This document shows positions 24,304 through 33,667 of a DNA stretch of 39,345 nt, one piece after another; within the stretch, counting starts at the first letter, position 1, and the number at the start of each line of letters is the position of its first letter. The position numbers and the translations under genes are program-made. The stretch spans positions 1 to 39,345 of the forward strand of contig JANOFU010000001.1 of NCBI GenBank assembly GCA_031413815.1, given 5' to 3'. The notes below the pieces were generated by a model, which had not been told where the DNA came from, did not search any database, and saw only the letters and a list, made by a program, of their open reading frames with translations. Source of the stretch: JAGVSR01 sp031413815 (GTDB lineage Bacteria; Pseudomonadota; Alphaproteobacteria; Rhizobiales; Hyphomicrobiaceae).

Positions 24304-27030
24304 ATGAACGTCGTTATCGTCGAATCCCCAGGCAAGGTCAAAACGCTCAATAAGTATCTGGGCTCCAGCTACAAAGTGATGGCGTCGTACGGCCATGTCC
24401 GTGATCTGCCGGCCAAGAATGGCGCAGTTGAACCCGACAACGACTTCAACATGCATTGGGATTCAGAAGATCGCGGCAAGAAGGTGATGCGCGAGATCAC
24501 CGAAGCGGTGAAGAACTGCGACAAGCTCATTCTCGCAACGGACCCTGATCGCGAGGGCGAAGCGATCTCATGGCACATCCTCGAAGTGCTGCTGGAGAAA
24601 AAGGCGATCAAGAAGGGCCTGCCGATTGAGCGCGTGGCCTTCAACGCGATCACCAAGACCGCAATTATGGCGGCGATGGCCGAGCCGCGAGTCATCGATC
24701 AACCGTTGGTCGAAGCCTATCTCGCCCGCCGCGCTCTCGATTATTTGGTCGGCTTTACGCTCTCTCCCGTGCTGTGGCGCAAGCTGCCGGGCGCGCGCTC
24801 GGCGGGCCGCGTGCAATCTGTAGCACTTCGTTTGGTTTGCGACCGTGAAGCCGAGATCGAAGCCTTCAAAACGGACGAGTATTGGACCATCGAGGCAACG
24901 ATGGCGACGCCGAAGGGTGAGGAGTTCCCGGCGCGAATTAACGCCATCAATGGCACGGTGCTGAAGAAGCTCGACATCAAAGACGGCGAAACCGCCAACG
25001 CCATTAAGGCCGCGATTGAAAAGGGCCAGTTCAAGGTGACGTCGCTTGAGAAGAAGGCGGCGAAGCGCAACCCCTATCCGCCGTTTGTGACCTCAACGTT
25101 GCAAATGGACGCCTCCAGCAAACTTGGTTTCTCTCCCAAGCAAACCATGCAGCTGGCACAGCGCTTGTATGAAGGTGTCGAAATCGGCGGCGAAACCGTT
25201 GGCCTCATCACCTACATGCGAACCGATGGCGTCACCATCGTACCCGAGGCCATCAAAGCCATCCGCGACATGGTTGCCCGCGACTACTCCCAGAAATACG
25301 TGGCGCCGTTCATCCGCGAATATAAGTCCAAGGCGAAGAATGCCCAGGAGGCGCATGAAGCCATCCGGCCGACCGATCCCAACCGCAAGCCGCAGCAAGT
25401 CGCCAAGTATGTCGATCGCGATCAGGCGCGGCTCTACGAGCTGATCTGGCAACGTTCGGTCGCGAGTCAGATGGCGTCAGCGGAAATGGAGCAGACCGCT
25501 GCCGACATCGAGGTCAAAGGCCGCGATGGCAAGACCTACACGCTGCGCGCCAATGGGTCTGTCGTGGTGTTCGACGGCTTCCTCAAAGTCTACCAGGAAG
25601 GTCATGAACATAGAGTCCGGATCATCGAGAAGGGGAAAGATGACAAGGCCGATGCAGACGCCGGATCCGACGATGCGAGGCGGCTGCCGCAATTGAACGA
25701 AGGCGACTCCGTCACCGAACGGGGCATTGAAGCGGAACAGCATTTCACGCAACCCCCGCCGCGCTTTTCAGAAACGTCACTGATCAAGCGCATGGAAGAA
25801 CTCGGCATCGGCCGCCCGTCGACTTATGCCTCAACCATGGCGACACTCGTCGAGCGCGACTACGTCAAGATCGAGAAGAAGCGTCTGGTTCCTGAGGATA
25901 AAGGGCGGCTCGTGATCGCGTTCCTCGAGAGCTTCTTCATGCGCTACGTGGAGTATGATTTTACCGCTGGCCTTGAAGAAAAGCTCGACCTGATCTCCGA
26001 CAACAAGCTGAAATATAAGGACGTGCTCGCTGACTTCTGGAAAGAGTTCACTGCGTCCATTGCCGAAATCAAGGATTTGCGCGTCGGCGAGGTTCTCGAT
26101 GCGTTGAATGAAATGCTCGGGCCGCACGTGTTCCCCGACAAGGGCGACGGCAGCAATCCGCGCACCTGTCCCAAGTGCGGCGTCGGGCAGTTATCTCTCA
26201 AAATTTCAGGCAAAAACGGCGCGTTCATCGGCTGCGGCAGCTACCCGGACTGCAACTACACGCGGCAGTTGTCAGGTGAAGGAGAGAGCGGCGCGGGGGA
26301 TCGCGACCTAGGCTTTGATCCCGACAGCGGCCTTCAGGTCTTTCTGAAATCTGGCCGTTTCGGACCTTATCTCCAGCTCGGTGACACGCCCAAGAGCAAA
26401 GAGGACAAGCCAAAGCGCTCGTCGATCCCCAAAGGAATAGATGCGGCGACGGTCGATCTCGAGAAGGCGCTGCAGCTGTTGTCGCTGCCGCGCGAGGTTG
26501 GCCTGCACCCGGAAACGGGCACTCCGATCACGGCAGGGCTTGGCCGTTTCGGGCCGTTCATTTTGCATGACGGCACCTATGCCAATGTCGATAGCATCGA
26601 GGATGTGTTCACGATCGGCGTCAACCGCGCGGTGACAGTGCTCGCTGACAAGCGCGCGGGCAAAGGCGGCGGCCGGTTTGGCCGGGGCGCGCAGCAGAAA
26701 ACAGTTCTCAAAGAGCTTGGCGAGCATCCCGACGAAGGCGGCAAGATCGAAGTGCTCGACGGCAAGTATGGCCCCTACGTGAGCCACAACAAGGTCAACG
26801 CGACCGTGCCGAAGGGGACTGATCCAGCGCAGCTTACAGTCTCGCAGGCAGTTGTTCTTCTGGCCGAGCGCATCGCCAAGGGCGGCGGCAAGAAGCCGGC
26901 CCGCAAAGCGGCCGCCAAACCCAAAGCCAAGGCTGTAAAGCCTCCGAGCGATGCCGCACCGGCTGTGAAGAAACCTGCCGCCAAAAAAGCGGCACCTAAG
27001 AAGAAGGCCAAAGCGGCCGCAGAAACCTAA
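24304..27030 (+). CDS. topA: DNA topoisomerase I
   Basis: 908 aa. It relaxes negative supercoils by single-strand passage. The Toprim domain is at the N-terminus (VIVESPGKVKTLNKYLG, then ATDPDREGEAISWH with its acidic triad). The catalytic Tyr304 lies in LITYMRTDG, and IGRPSTYASTM follows. The C-terminal part has one four-Cys zinc ribbon (Cys622, Cys625, Cys644, Cys650), two further degenerate topoisomerase C-terminal repeats (FGPFILHDG, YGPYVSHN), and a Lys/Ala-rich tail of about 40 residues that should bind DNA non-specifically. It is followed one base later by rnr. Confidence 0.97.
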   Translation: MNVVIVESPGKVKTLNKYLGSSYKVMASYGHVRDLPAKNGAVEPDNDFNMHWDSEDRGKKVMREITEAVKNCDKLILATDPDREGEAISWHILEVLLEKKAIKKGLPIERVAFNAITKTAIMAAMAEPRVIDQPLVEAYLARRALDYLVGFTLSPVLWRKLPGARSAGRVQSVALRLVCDREAEIEAFKTDEYWTIEATMATPKGEEFPARINAINGTVLKKLDIKDGETANAIKAAIEKGQFKVTSLEKKAAKRNPYPPFVTSTLQMDASSKLGFSPKQTMQLAQRLYEGVEIGGETVGLITYMRTDGVTIVPEAIKAIRDMVARDYSQKYVAPFIREYKSKAKNAQEAHEAIRPTDPNRKPQQVAKYVDRDQARLYELIWQRSVASQMASAEMEQTAADIEVKGRDGKTYTLRANGSVVVFDGFLKVYQEGHEHRVRIIEKGKDDKADADAGSDDARRLPQLNEGDSVTERGIEAEQHFTQPPPRFSETSLIKRMEELGIGRPSTYASTMATLVERDYVKIEKKRLVPEDKGRLVIAFLESFFMRYVEYDFTAGLEEKLDLISDNKLKYKDVLADFWKEFTASIAEIKDLRVGEVLDALNEMLGPHVFPDKGDGSNPRTCPKCGVGQLSLKISGKNGAFIGCGSYPDCNYTRQLSGEGESGAGDRDLGFDPDSGLQVFLKSGRFGPYLQLGDTPKSKEDKPKRSSIPKGIDAATVDLEKALQLLSLPREVGLHPETGTPITAGLGRFGPFILHDGTYANVDSIEDVFTIGVNRAVTVLADKRAGKGGGRFGRGAQQKTVLKELGEHPDEGGKIEVLDGKYGPYVSHNKVNATVPKGTDPAQLTVSQAVVLLAERIAKGGGKKPARKAAAKPKAKAVKPPSDAAPAVKKPAAKKAAPKKKAKAAAET

Positions 27031-27031
27031 A

Positions 27032-29338
27032 ATGTCCCGCAAGAAAGACCCGCCACGCAGACCAGGACAGTCGCCGCCAGTGCCAACGCCAGCGGACGGC
27101 GGACTGCCGACCAAAGAGCAGGTGCTGGCGTTTATCGAAGAGTCGAAAGAGAAGGTAGGCAAGCGGGAGATTGCGCGCGCGTTCGGCATCAAGGGCGGCG
27201 GCAAAATCGGCTTGAAGCGTCTGCTCGGCGAAATGGCCGAAGACGGCACACTCGCTGGCAACCGCAAAGAACTCCGCCATAAGGGCTCCATGCCTCCCGT
27301 CTCGACGCTGGAGATCACGGGCCGCGATGTCGACGGCGATCTTATCGCGCAGCCGGTCCTTTGGGAGTCAGGCGACGGCGCGCGGCCCAATGTTCTGATC
27401 TCGATCGCAGCGCTGCGCCGCAAGACGTCTGATGAAGACGGCCAAGTTGGCGTCGGCGACCGCATTCTTGCTCGCATCACGCGCCGCATTGAGACCGATG
27501 CCAACGGCTACTGGTTCGATGCCGAACCGCTGAAGAAGCTGCCGCGCGACCAGCGCCGGATGCTCGGCATTTTCCGCAAGCATCCTCGCGGCGGCGGCAC
27601 CATCGAACCGATCAGCCGCAAAGAACTCAAATCCTGGCCGATCCAGAAGGGTGACGACGCGGACGCCAACGACGGCGATCTCGTGCGCTATGATCTTGCC
27701 AAAACGGGCCGCTTCGCGACCCCGCAAGCGCGCGTGCTGGAAAGCCTCGGCAATCCGTCGGACCAGCGCAAGATCAGCCTGATTGCCGTGCATGCGCATG
27801 GCATTCCGGATGATTTCCCTGAAAGCGTTATTCGCGAATCCGAGAACCTTGCTCTGCCTGTCTTGACCGGCCGCACCGACTTGCGCCAGGTGCCGCTGCT
27901 GACCATCGATCCCGCTGATGCCCGCGATCACGATGACGCGGTCTTTGCCGAGCCAGACACCGACCCCAAGAATCCCGGTGGGCACATTGTCATCGTCGCC
28001 ATCGCTGACGTCGCACATTATGTGCGCCCAGCCACGCGCCTCGACCGGGAAGCGCAAATCCGCGGCAACTCGGTCTATTTCCCCGACCGCGTCGTGCCGA
28101 TGCTGCCTGAAAAGATCTCGAATGATCTTTGCTCGCTGCGCGAGGGCGAAGACCGGCCGTGCCTAGCAGTGCGGTTGATCTACGACACGCATGGCGACAA
28201 GCGCAGCCACACCTTCATGCGCGCCATGATGCGCTCGGCGGCGAAGCTGTCCTATCAGGAAGCGCAAGCTGCAATCGATGGCGCGCCGTCCGACAAGTGC
28301 AAACCGCTGGTGGACAGTGCGCTGAAACCGCTGTGGGCCGCCTATGCCGCCCTCAAAGCGGCACGCGACCGGCGAGAACCGTTGGATCTCGATCTGCCCG
28401 AACGCAAAATCAAGCTCGACGAGCACGGCCGCGTCGCTGGCGTGTTCATTCCGGAGCGGCTGGACGCGCACCGCCTGATCGAAGAAATGATGATCCAGGC
28501 CAATGTGGCGGCTGCCGAAGCGCTGGAAGGCAAAAAGGGCGCAGTCGTCTATCGCATCCACGATCAGCCCTCGAAAGAGAAGTTGAAGTCCCTGCGCGAT
28601 TTTCTTGAGACGCTCGATCTGAAGGTGCCGCCGCAGGGCCAGCTGAAGCCGGGTGCCTTCAACCGGGTTCTGGCTCAGGCGAAGTCACTGCCGTCACCCG
28701 AGTTGGTCAACGAAGTGGTGCTGCGGTCGCAGGCGCAGGCCGAGTACAATCCCGACAACATCGGGCACTTCGGTTTGAACCTGGCGCGTTATGCGCACTT
28801 TACGTCGCCGATCCGCCGCTATGCGGACCTGCTGGTGCACCGCGCGCTGGTCCGCACGTTGAAGCTCGGCGATGGCGGCATGACCGACGAAGAGGTGCCG
28901 CGTCTCACCGCGATCTCACAATCGATCTCGCAAGCGGAACGCCGCGCCATGGCGGCTGAGCGCGAAACGATTGACCGTCTCATTGCGACCCACCTGGCCG
29001 ACCGCATCGGGGCATCATTCCCAGCGCGCATTTCAGGCGTGACACGGTCGGGTATTTTTGTGCGGCTGAAAGAAACCGGTGCAGATGGCTTTGTGCCGGT
29101 GTCAACTTTGGGCGAGGAGTTCTTTCACCACGTTGAAGAATCTCACGCGCTTGTCGGCAGCCGCTCCGGCGAAGCTTACCGGCTTGGAGACGAAGTCGAA
29201 GTGCGGCTTGTCGAAGCGATCCCGTCGGCCGGCGCGCTTCGGTTTGAGATGATGTCTGAAGGTAAGCGCGGACATGTCGCGCCAGTGAAGGGGTTCCGCG
29301 GCCGCCATATCCCGCGCCATCGCAGGCCTGGCCGTTAA
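27032..29338 (+). CDS. rnr: Ribonuclease R
   Basis: 768 aa. It is a 3'-5' exoribonuclease that digests structured RNA, important in mRNA and rRNA quality control and cold response. The order is a basic Pro-rich start, a winged-helix segment (KREIARAFGIKGGGKIGLKR), a cold-shock domain, the RNB catalytic domain with metal-binding DPADARDHDDAVF (293-305), FTSPIRRYADLLVHR and a C-terminal S1 domain (about 670-745: ARISGVTRSGIFVRLKETGADGFVP). It is coupled to topA (1-bp gap). The topA-rnr-DUF983-NUDIX-rpmG order is conserved in this order of bacteria. Confidence 0.97.
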   Translation: MSRKKDPPRRPGQSPPVPTPADGGLPTKEQVLAFIEESKEKVGKREIARAFGIKGGGKIGLKRLLGEMAEDGTLAGNRKELRHKGSMPPVSTLEITGRDVDGDLIAQPVLWESGDGARPNVLISIAALRRKTSDEDGQVGVGDRILARITRRIETDANGYWFDAEPLKKLPRDQRRMLGIFRKHPRGGGTIEPISRKELKSWPIQKGDDADANDGDLVRYDLAKTGRFATPQARVLESLGNPSDQRKISLIAVHAHGIPDDFPESVIRESENLALPVLTGRTDLRQVPLLTIDPADARDHDDAVFAEPDTDPKNPGGHIVIVAIADVAHYVRPATRLDREAQIRGNSVYFPDRVVPMLPEKISNDLCSLREGEDRPCLAVRLIYDTHGDKRSHTFMRAMMRSAAKLSYQEAQAAIDGAPSDKCKPLVDSALKPLWAAYAALKAARDRREPLDLDLPERKIKLDEHGRVAGVFIPERLDAHRLIEEMMIQANVAAAEALEGKKGAVVYRIHDQPSKEKLKSLRDFLETLDLKVPPQGQLKPGAFNRVLAQAKSLPSPELVNEVVLRSQAQAEYNPDNIGHFGLNLARYAHFTSPIRRYADLLVHRALVRTLKLGDGGMTDEEVPRLTAISQSISQAERRAMAAERETIDRLIATHLADRIGASFPARISGVTRSGIFVRLKETGADGFVPVSTLGEEFFHHVEESHALVGSRSGEAYRLGDEVEVRLVEAIPSAGALRFEMMSEGKRGHVAPVKGFRGRHIPRHRRPGR

Positions 29339-29390
29339 CCGCGGCTATACGGCACTTGACCCTCCAGACGCTGCACATCACGTTCGTGTT

Positions 29391-29843
29391 ATGGAATATC
29401 AACCGATCGCACCCAGCGCCTCCGCCGGGCTAGAACCACGCAGCGTCGTCACCGCCATGGCGCGTGGCGCTCGCTGCACTTGCCCCGCATGCGGCACCGG
29501 CAAGCTCTATCGCAACTATTTGAAAGTCGACGATGTCTGCAAGGCGTGCGGGGAAGAGCTGCATCACCAGCGCGCGGACGATGCCCCGCCCTACTTTACG
29601 ATGATGATCGTCGGACACATCGTTATCGGCGGATTGTTGGTTCTGGAACAGACCTATGCGCCCGAAACCTGGGTGCATCTGATGATCTGGCTACCGCTCA
29701 CCGTGATCCTGTCACTGTGGCTGTTGCCGAAAGTGAAGGGTGCACTCGTCGGCTTGCAGTGGGCACTGCGCATGCATGGCTTTGCCGGAAATGGTGACGA
29801 TGAGCCAGAGCCCGATCCGGCCGCTGGCATCCCAACTTACTAG
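29391..29843 (+). CDS. DUF983 membrane protein
   Basis: 150 aa. A four-Cys zinc-ribbon-like N-terminus (CTCPACGTGKLY and VCKACGEEL) is followed by the conserved HHQRADDAPPYFTMMIVGH and two transmembrane helices (about 68-90 and 97-115). The acidic tail ends EPEPDPAAGIPTY. The family is widespread in Alphaproteobacteria and uncharacterised, though a link to cytochrome oxidase genes is known in some species. Here it follows rnr by 52 bp and precedes the NUDIX gene by 29 bp. Confidence 0.9.
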   Translation: MEYQPIAPSASAGLEPRSVVTAMARGARCTCPACGTGKLYRNYLKVDDVCKACGEELHHQRADDAPPYFTMMIVGHIVIGGLLVLEQTYAPETWVHLMIWLPLTVILSLWLLPKVKGALVGLQWALRMHGFAGNGDDEPEPDPAAGIPTY

Positions 29844-29872
29844 TCCCGCAGCTTTGACCCCACGCGGCGCGC

Positions 29873-30604
29873 ATGGTCCAGACCGCCGATCCGAGCAAGC
29901 CCCGCGGACTTCGCCCGCGCGATGCCGCAACGCTGATCATTGTCGATCGCTCGGGCAATGAACCGCGCGTGTTGATGGGCCGCCGGCGGCCTGATCAGGT
30001 TTTTCTGCCCAATAAGTTCGTGTTTCCCGGCGGACGACTTGAGCGCGGCGACCGGGCGACACCCGTGGCGGCAGACCTGCCCGCAGCCGATCACACGCGT
30101 CTCTTGATTGGCATGAAGGGCCGTCCGAGCCCTGAACGCGCCCGGGCACTCGCCATTGCGGCCATTCGCGAAACCTTCGAGGAAACGGGGCACCTTGTTT
30201 CAGCGGCACTGCCAAACTCTCAGCAGAGCCTGCCGATCACATGGCAAGGCCTCATCGCGGCCGGCGCGCAGCTTGATCTGTCGCGGCTCACATTCTTCGC
30301 GCGAGCCGTCACGCCGCCCGGCCGGCCACGCCGCTACGACACGCGCTTTTTCTGTGTCCCTTTCGAGTGCGTCGGCTACAGCGTTGCGCGGACCGATGGG
30401 GAATTGTCGGATGTTCAGTGGCTGACGCTGGCTGGGGTTCGATTGCTGGATCTACCCAACATCACGCGGCGGATCGTGGACGATCTGGACCAATATCTCT
30501 CCGACCCGCGATCAGATGGCCCAAACCGCCCTGTTCCGTTCTATTTCCAGAGGTCTGGGGTCTATCAGCGTGCGCTGTTGTCCCAGGATGCCGCTTCGCC
30601 TTGA
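29873..30604 (+). CDS. NUDIX hydrolase
   Basis: 243 aa. The Nudix box reads AIAAIRETFEETGHLV, with the metal-binding RE-x-x-EE-x-G core at about 100-108. An N-terminal RDAATLIIVDR strand and VLMGRRRPDQVFLPNKFVFPGG precede it. The C-terminal half is helical. Such enzymes cleave nucleoside diphosphates linked to other groups, and the exact substrate cannot be inferred. The constant position between DUF983 and rpmG suggests a housekeeping role. Confidence 0.88.
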   Translation: MVQTADPSKPRGLRPRDAATLIIVDRSGNEPRVLMGRRRPDQVFLPNKFVFPGGRLERGDRATPVAADLPAADHTRLLIGMKGRPSPERARALAIAAIRETFEETGHLVSAALPNSQQSLPITWQGLIAAGAQLDLSRLTFFARAVTPPGRPRRYDTRFFCVPFECVGYSVARTDGELSDVQWLTLAGVRLLDLPNITRRIVDDLDQYLSDPRSDGPNRPVPFYFQRSGVYQRALLSQDAASP

Positions 30605-30675
30605 CTTCACAGGGTCGCGGGGTATGGTGCGCGTCTTCCCACCACCCCTGTGGTCATTTTTCCGGATTATTCGCT

Positions 30676-30843
30676 ATGGCTAAGCCAGTTACTCAAAAGA
30701 TCAAGCTGCTGTCGACGGCTGGCACAGGCTTCTTCTATGTCACCAAGAAGAACCCGCGCACATCGACGGAAAAGCTGGTGTTCAAGAAGTACGACCCGGT
30801 CGTGCGCAAGCACGTCGAGTTCAAAGAGACCAAGATCAAGTAA
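30676..30843 (+). CDS. rpmG: 50S ribosomal protein L33
   Basis: 55 aa, starting MAKPVTQKIKLLSTAGTGFF. It contains TKKNPRTSTEKL and the basic KKYDPVVRKHVEFKETKIK end typical of L33. It lacks the zinc-binding Cys of the C+ paralogue, so it is the zinc-independent form. The start at 30676 follows the NUDIX stop by 71 bases. It matches the zinc-free L36 encoded at 2389-2514. Confidence 0.96.
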   Translation: MAKPVTQKIKLLSTAGTGFFYVTKKNPRTSTEKLVFKKYDPVVRKHVEFKETKIK

Positions 30844-30896
30844 GGGTTTTGGCTGCTACGGCCCGCGCAAATAGGCTTTTCTGCGCTTCGAAGTCT

Positions 30897-30979
30897 CACC
30901 TTCACTTTTGGAAGGTGGACCAGGGTCCATAACCACTCGGCAGCGGGGTAAGCATTCCGAGAGAGCCACGGACCCTGGC
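30897..30979. repeat. Compound palindrome downstream of rpmG
   Basis: A hairpin CACCTTC-ACTTTTG-GAAGGTG (30897-30917) is followed by a long arm pair CCAGGGTCC/GGACCCTGG (30920-30928 with 30970-30978) enclosing CTCGG/CCGAG (30936-30940 with 30957-30961). There is no T run, so an intrinsic terminator for rpmG is not clear. It looks like a dispersed palindromic unit. Confidence 0.55.
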
Positions 30980-31398
30980 CGCTAAACCAGGCGATTGTCA
31001 AAGAGGGCGTTGACGCGCACCTGGTATTTCAACCGGTTCTGGCAAGCACAGCGATCGGCTTTCCACTCACCATTAAAACTTGATCTTCCAACGCCATTGT
31101 GGCGGCGAAACGGATCAATTTGTGACGAGAAACCGGAGCCGCTGCCTTATCGTCCGACGCCGAATTAGAACCAGCGCGGACGTAGAACACCGGCAAATTG
31201 GTTAAGTCCACCCCTCCTCAGGCTGATTACTTATGCAGATCAGCCAGGGCAATTCAAGATTAACTCTTGACCTGTTGCTCAACCACAGCACGCCAAATAG
31301 ATTCTACAACCTGAAGAGTTGTAGTTTAGGCAAACTCGCGCTCAAGGTGCATGGCGGTCGACAATTCAGAAAGGCGGATCGTTCTCAAGGAGTTGCTT
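30980..31398. other. Intergenic stretch with a possible small ORF
   Basis: Only one frame deserves mention. On the minus strand 31029-31211 encodes about 60 residues (LTNLPVFYVRAG ... VSGKPIAVLARTG) after a GAGGAGG. That motif sits only one base from the GTG start, which is too close, and the next start, a TTG, is about 15 bases away. An inverted repeat GGCTGAT/ATCAGCC lies at 31221-31245. I see no recognisable domain. The rest of the interval contains nothing I can support. Confidence 0.25.
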
Positions 31399-32769
31399 CT
31401 ACGCCGCGTCGGCGGCTACGCGATTGCGGCCCCGGCGTTTGGCGGCATAGAGGGCATTGTCTGCCCGCTTAAAGAGAGTTTCGGGGGTATCTTCCGGGCT
31501 TTCCAACGTCGCCAGACCCACGCTTGCGGTCACCCGCATTTTCAAGTCGGGGCGGATCTGAAAGGGTTCCGAAGCGACCATCGCCCGCAGCCGCTCGCCG
31601 ACCTGATAGGCCCGCGCGATATCTGTTTCCGGCATGATGATCAGAAACTCTTCGCCGCCCAGCCGGCACGCGAGGTCGATGCCGCGCGTGTTGCGCCGCA
31701 TCCGCGCCGAGAACTCCCGCAGCACGGTATCGCCGCCGTCATGGCCGTGCGTGTCGTTGACGTTCTTGAAGTGATCGATGTCCGTGATGAGGATCGACAA
31801 CGGGCGGCCACTGTTGATGGCGTCGGTCACCAATGTCTTGAGATGGCTTTCCATATACCGGCGGTTGTGCAGTCCAGTCAGCGAGTCCGTGATTGCCAGT
31901 TCGACCGTTTCTTCCAGGCGGTTGCGCAGGTAGTCTGAAAAGCGCTTGCGCTTGATTTGGGTTTTAACGCGCGCCAGCATTTCGTGGCGTTCGATGGGAC
32001 GCATCAGGTAGTCGTTGACGCCCATGTCGAGGCCGCGCAGCAGGCGTGCTTCGTCGCCCGGCTCAACGAGAATAATAATCGGCAAATGGCGTGTGCGATC
32101 GAGTGATCGGACCTGCGAGCACAGCCGCAAGCCGTCCGAATTGGCCAAGCTCAAGCTGACAATCAGCAAGTCGAAGTTGTGCTCGGCGAGCTTCAGCAAG
32201 GCAACCTGAGGATCGCGCTCCACAAACGTATCATTGGATTTTGACAGGGCTTCGACAATGCGCGTTGCTGACCGCGGGTGATCATCGACGAGCAAAATGC
32301 GGCCGGCACGCCCAGCGAGGGCTTTCTGCAATGCTTCGTTATCGCCAATGCCCATTTGCTTCGATGTCGAGGCGCGCAACAGCATTTCGTCGTTGAGCAT
32401 CTTCAACCGCGCCAGATTCTTCACGCGCGTAATGAGTGCGATATCGTCGACGGGCTTGGTGAGGAAATCGTCGGCACCGCTTTCCAGACCCTGCACTTTG
32501 TCCGAGGGCTGGTCGAGGGCCGTCACCATAATGACCGGCACGTGGTGCGTATTGGCGTTGGCCTTGATCCGGCGGCAGGCTTCAAAGCCGTCCATGCCCG
32601 GCATCATGACGTCCAGCAGAACCACATCGACGCGTTCGCGCGCACAAATATCGAGCGCTTCCTGGCCGCTGTATGCGGTCAAGACTTCGAAGTACTCGGC
32701 GGAAAGCCGGGCTTCGAGAAGTTTCACGTTGGCGAGGATGTCGTCGACGACGAGAACGCGGGCGGTCAT
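31399..32769 (-). CDS. pleD: PleD-type response regulator diguanylate cyclase
   Basis: 456 aa with the REC-REC-GGDEF architecture of PleD. The first receiver has phospho-Asp53 (LLDVMMPGMD). The second (about 156-272) has VDDHP but SLSLANSDG where the acceptor Asp would be, so it acts as the dimerisation adaptor. The cyclase domain has DSLTGLHNRR, DIDHFKNVND and the active site GGEEF (371-375). RGID (362-365), five residues upstream, is the inhibitory c-di-GMP site. When phosphorylated it makes c-di-GMP at the pole and drives motility-to-stalk development. It is 15 bases after divK. Confidence 0.95.
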   Translation of the reverse strand: MTARVLVVDDILANVKLLEARLSAEYFEVLTAYSGQEALDICARERVDVVLLDVMMPGMDGFEACRRIKANANTHHVPVIMVTALDQPSDKVQGLESGADDFLTKPVDDIALITRVKNLARLKMLNDEMLLRASTSKQMGIGDNEALQKALAGRAGRILLVDDHPRSATRIVEALSKSNDTFVERDPQVALLKLAEHNFDLLIVSLSLANSDGLRLCSQVRSLDRTRHLPIIILVEPGDEARLLRGLDMGVNDYLMRPIERHEMLARVKTQIKRKRFSDYLRNRLEETVELAITDSLTGLHNRRYMESHLKTLVTDAINSGRPLSILITDIDHFKNVNDTHGHDGGDTVLREFSARMRRNTRGIDLACRLGGEEFLIIMPETDIARAYQVGERLRAMVASEPFQIRPDLKMRVTASVGLATLESPEDTPETLFKRADNALYAAKRRGRNRVAADAA

Positions 32770-32784
32770 TGTCTCACTCTGAAC

Positions 32785-33228
32785 TCACGGGCTAGTGCGG
32801 CGGCCCTCACCGGCGAACCGGCGGACGGTATCAAGAAACGTGATGACGGAGATCGGCTTAGAGACGTAGGCCTCGCAGCCGCCGGAACGAATGCGCTCTT
32901 CATCACCCTTCATGGCGAACGCCGTGACGGCGACCACCGGAATGGAGCGCAGCTCATCGTCTTCCTTCAGCCACTTGGTGACTTCGAGGCCTGAGACTTC
33001 CGGCAACTGAATGTCCATTAGGATCAGGTCAGGACGGTGCTGGCGGGCGAGCGCAATGGCGTCGAGCCCGTTTCGCGTTTGAATGGTGCGGTAACCGTGC
33101 GCGTCGAGCAGGTCATGAAACAGCTTCATGTTGAGCTCGTTGTCTTCGACAATGAGCACGACCTTCCCAGCCGGGCGTACATCCTGTACGCGGCCCTCGA
33201 CGGCCAAGCCTGTCTCCTGGTAGGTCAT
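32785..33228 (-). CDS. divK: Single-domain response regulator DivK
   Basis: 147 aa. The receiver domain is nearly a match to Caulobacter DivK: VEDNELNMKLFHDLLDAHGY, LILMDIQLPEVSGLEVTKWLKEDD (phospho-Asp72), VTAFAMKGDEERIRSGGCEAY and SKPIS. DivK-P binds DivL and silences CckA and so CtrA. The start at 33228 adds about 20 residues before the domain. A TTG with CAGGAG just upstream (start at 33207) is a possible shorter form. The divK-pleD operon is conserved. DUF3572 is divergent from it. Confidence 0.95.
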   Translation of the reverse strand: MTYQETGLAVEGRVQDVRPAGKVVLIVEDNELNMKLFHDLLDAHGYRTIQTRNGLDAIALARQHRPDLILMDIQLPEVSGLEVTKWLKEDDELRSIPVVAVTAFAMKGDEERIRSGGCEAYVSKPISVITFLDTVRRFAGEGRRTSP

Positions 33229-33349
33229 CGCCGAGCGTCCGCCTGCTGCCTTGATCCGTTCTGCATCGATTCTCGGTGATCAAGTTCCCGGCAGTTTGCG
33301 CATGAAGCGGTAACCAACAGTTTAAGATAGCCCCTCAGGGAGCAGATAG

Positions 33350-33667
33350 ATGGCATTCTTCAAAGCCCCCAAAGCCCAAACCCTTGATTTGGAAGGGGCA
33401 GAAACGACGGGTTTGGCGGCCTTGGCCTTCCTAGCCGAGGATCCCGACCGGCTCGGCCGGTTCCTGGCTTTAACCGGGATGGGGCCAGATGATCTGCGCG
33501 CGGCCGCTGAAAGTCCCGACGTTCTGGCTGCCGTGCTGGAGCACTTGCTTGCCGACGAATCGATGCTGCTGATGTTTGCGCACAACGCCGGATGGGTGCC
33601 CGAGCGCATCGCCGCCGCTCATCATCTCATTACGAACCCGCCTGCCAAGTCTCCTCCGCGGCGATGA
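33350..33667 (+). CDS. DUF3572 family protein
   Basis: 105 aa. The conserved part is GLAALAFLAEDPDRLGRFLALTGMGPDDLRAAAESPDVLAAVLEHLLADESMLLMFA, which identifies the family; no catalytic residues are evident. It is divergent from divK, a common alphaproteobacterial arrangement, and its stop overlaps the ROK start as ATGA, so the two are translationally coupled. Function is unknown. Confidence 0.9.
   Translation: MAFFKAPKAQTLDLEGAETTGLAALAFLAEDPDRLGRFLALTGMGPDDLRAAAESPDVLAAVLEHLLADESMLLMFAHNAGWVPERIAAAHHLITNPPAKSPPRR

Noticed and set aside
30844..30917. An intrinsic terminator for rpmG
   Set aside because: The hairpin CACCTTC/GAAGGTG has no T run after it and lies inside a repeat-like palindrome, so it is recorded as a repeat only.
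33300..33330. A CtrA binding site (TTAA-N7-TTAA) between divK and DUF3572
   Set aside because: GGTAACCAACAGTTTAAG has half-sites at the wrong spacing (8 instead of 7) and the first half is GTAA. It is not a good match.
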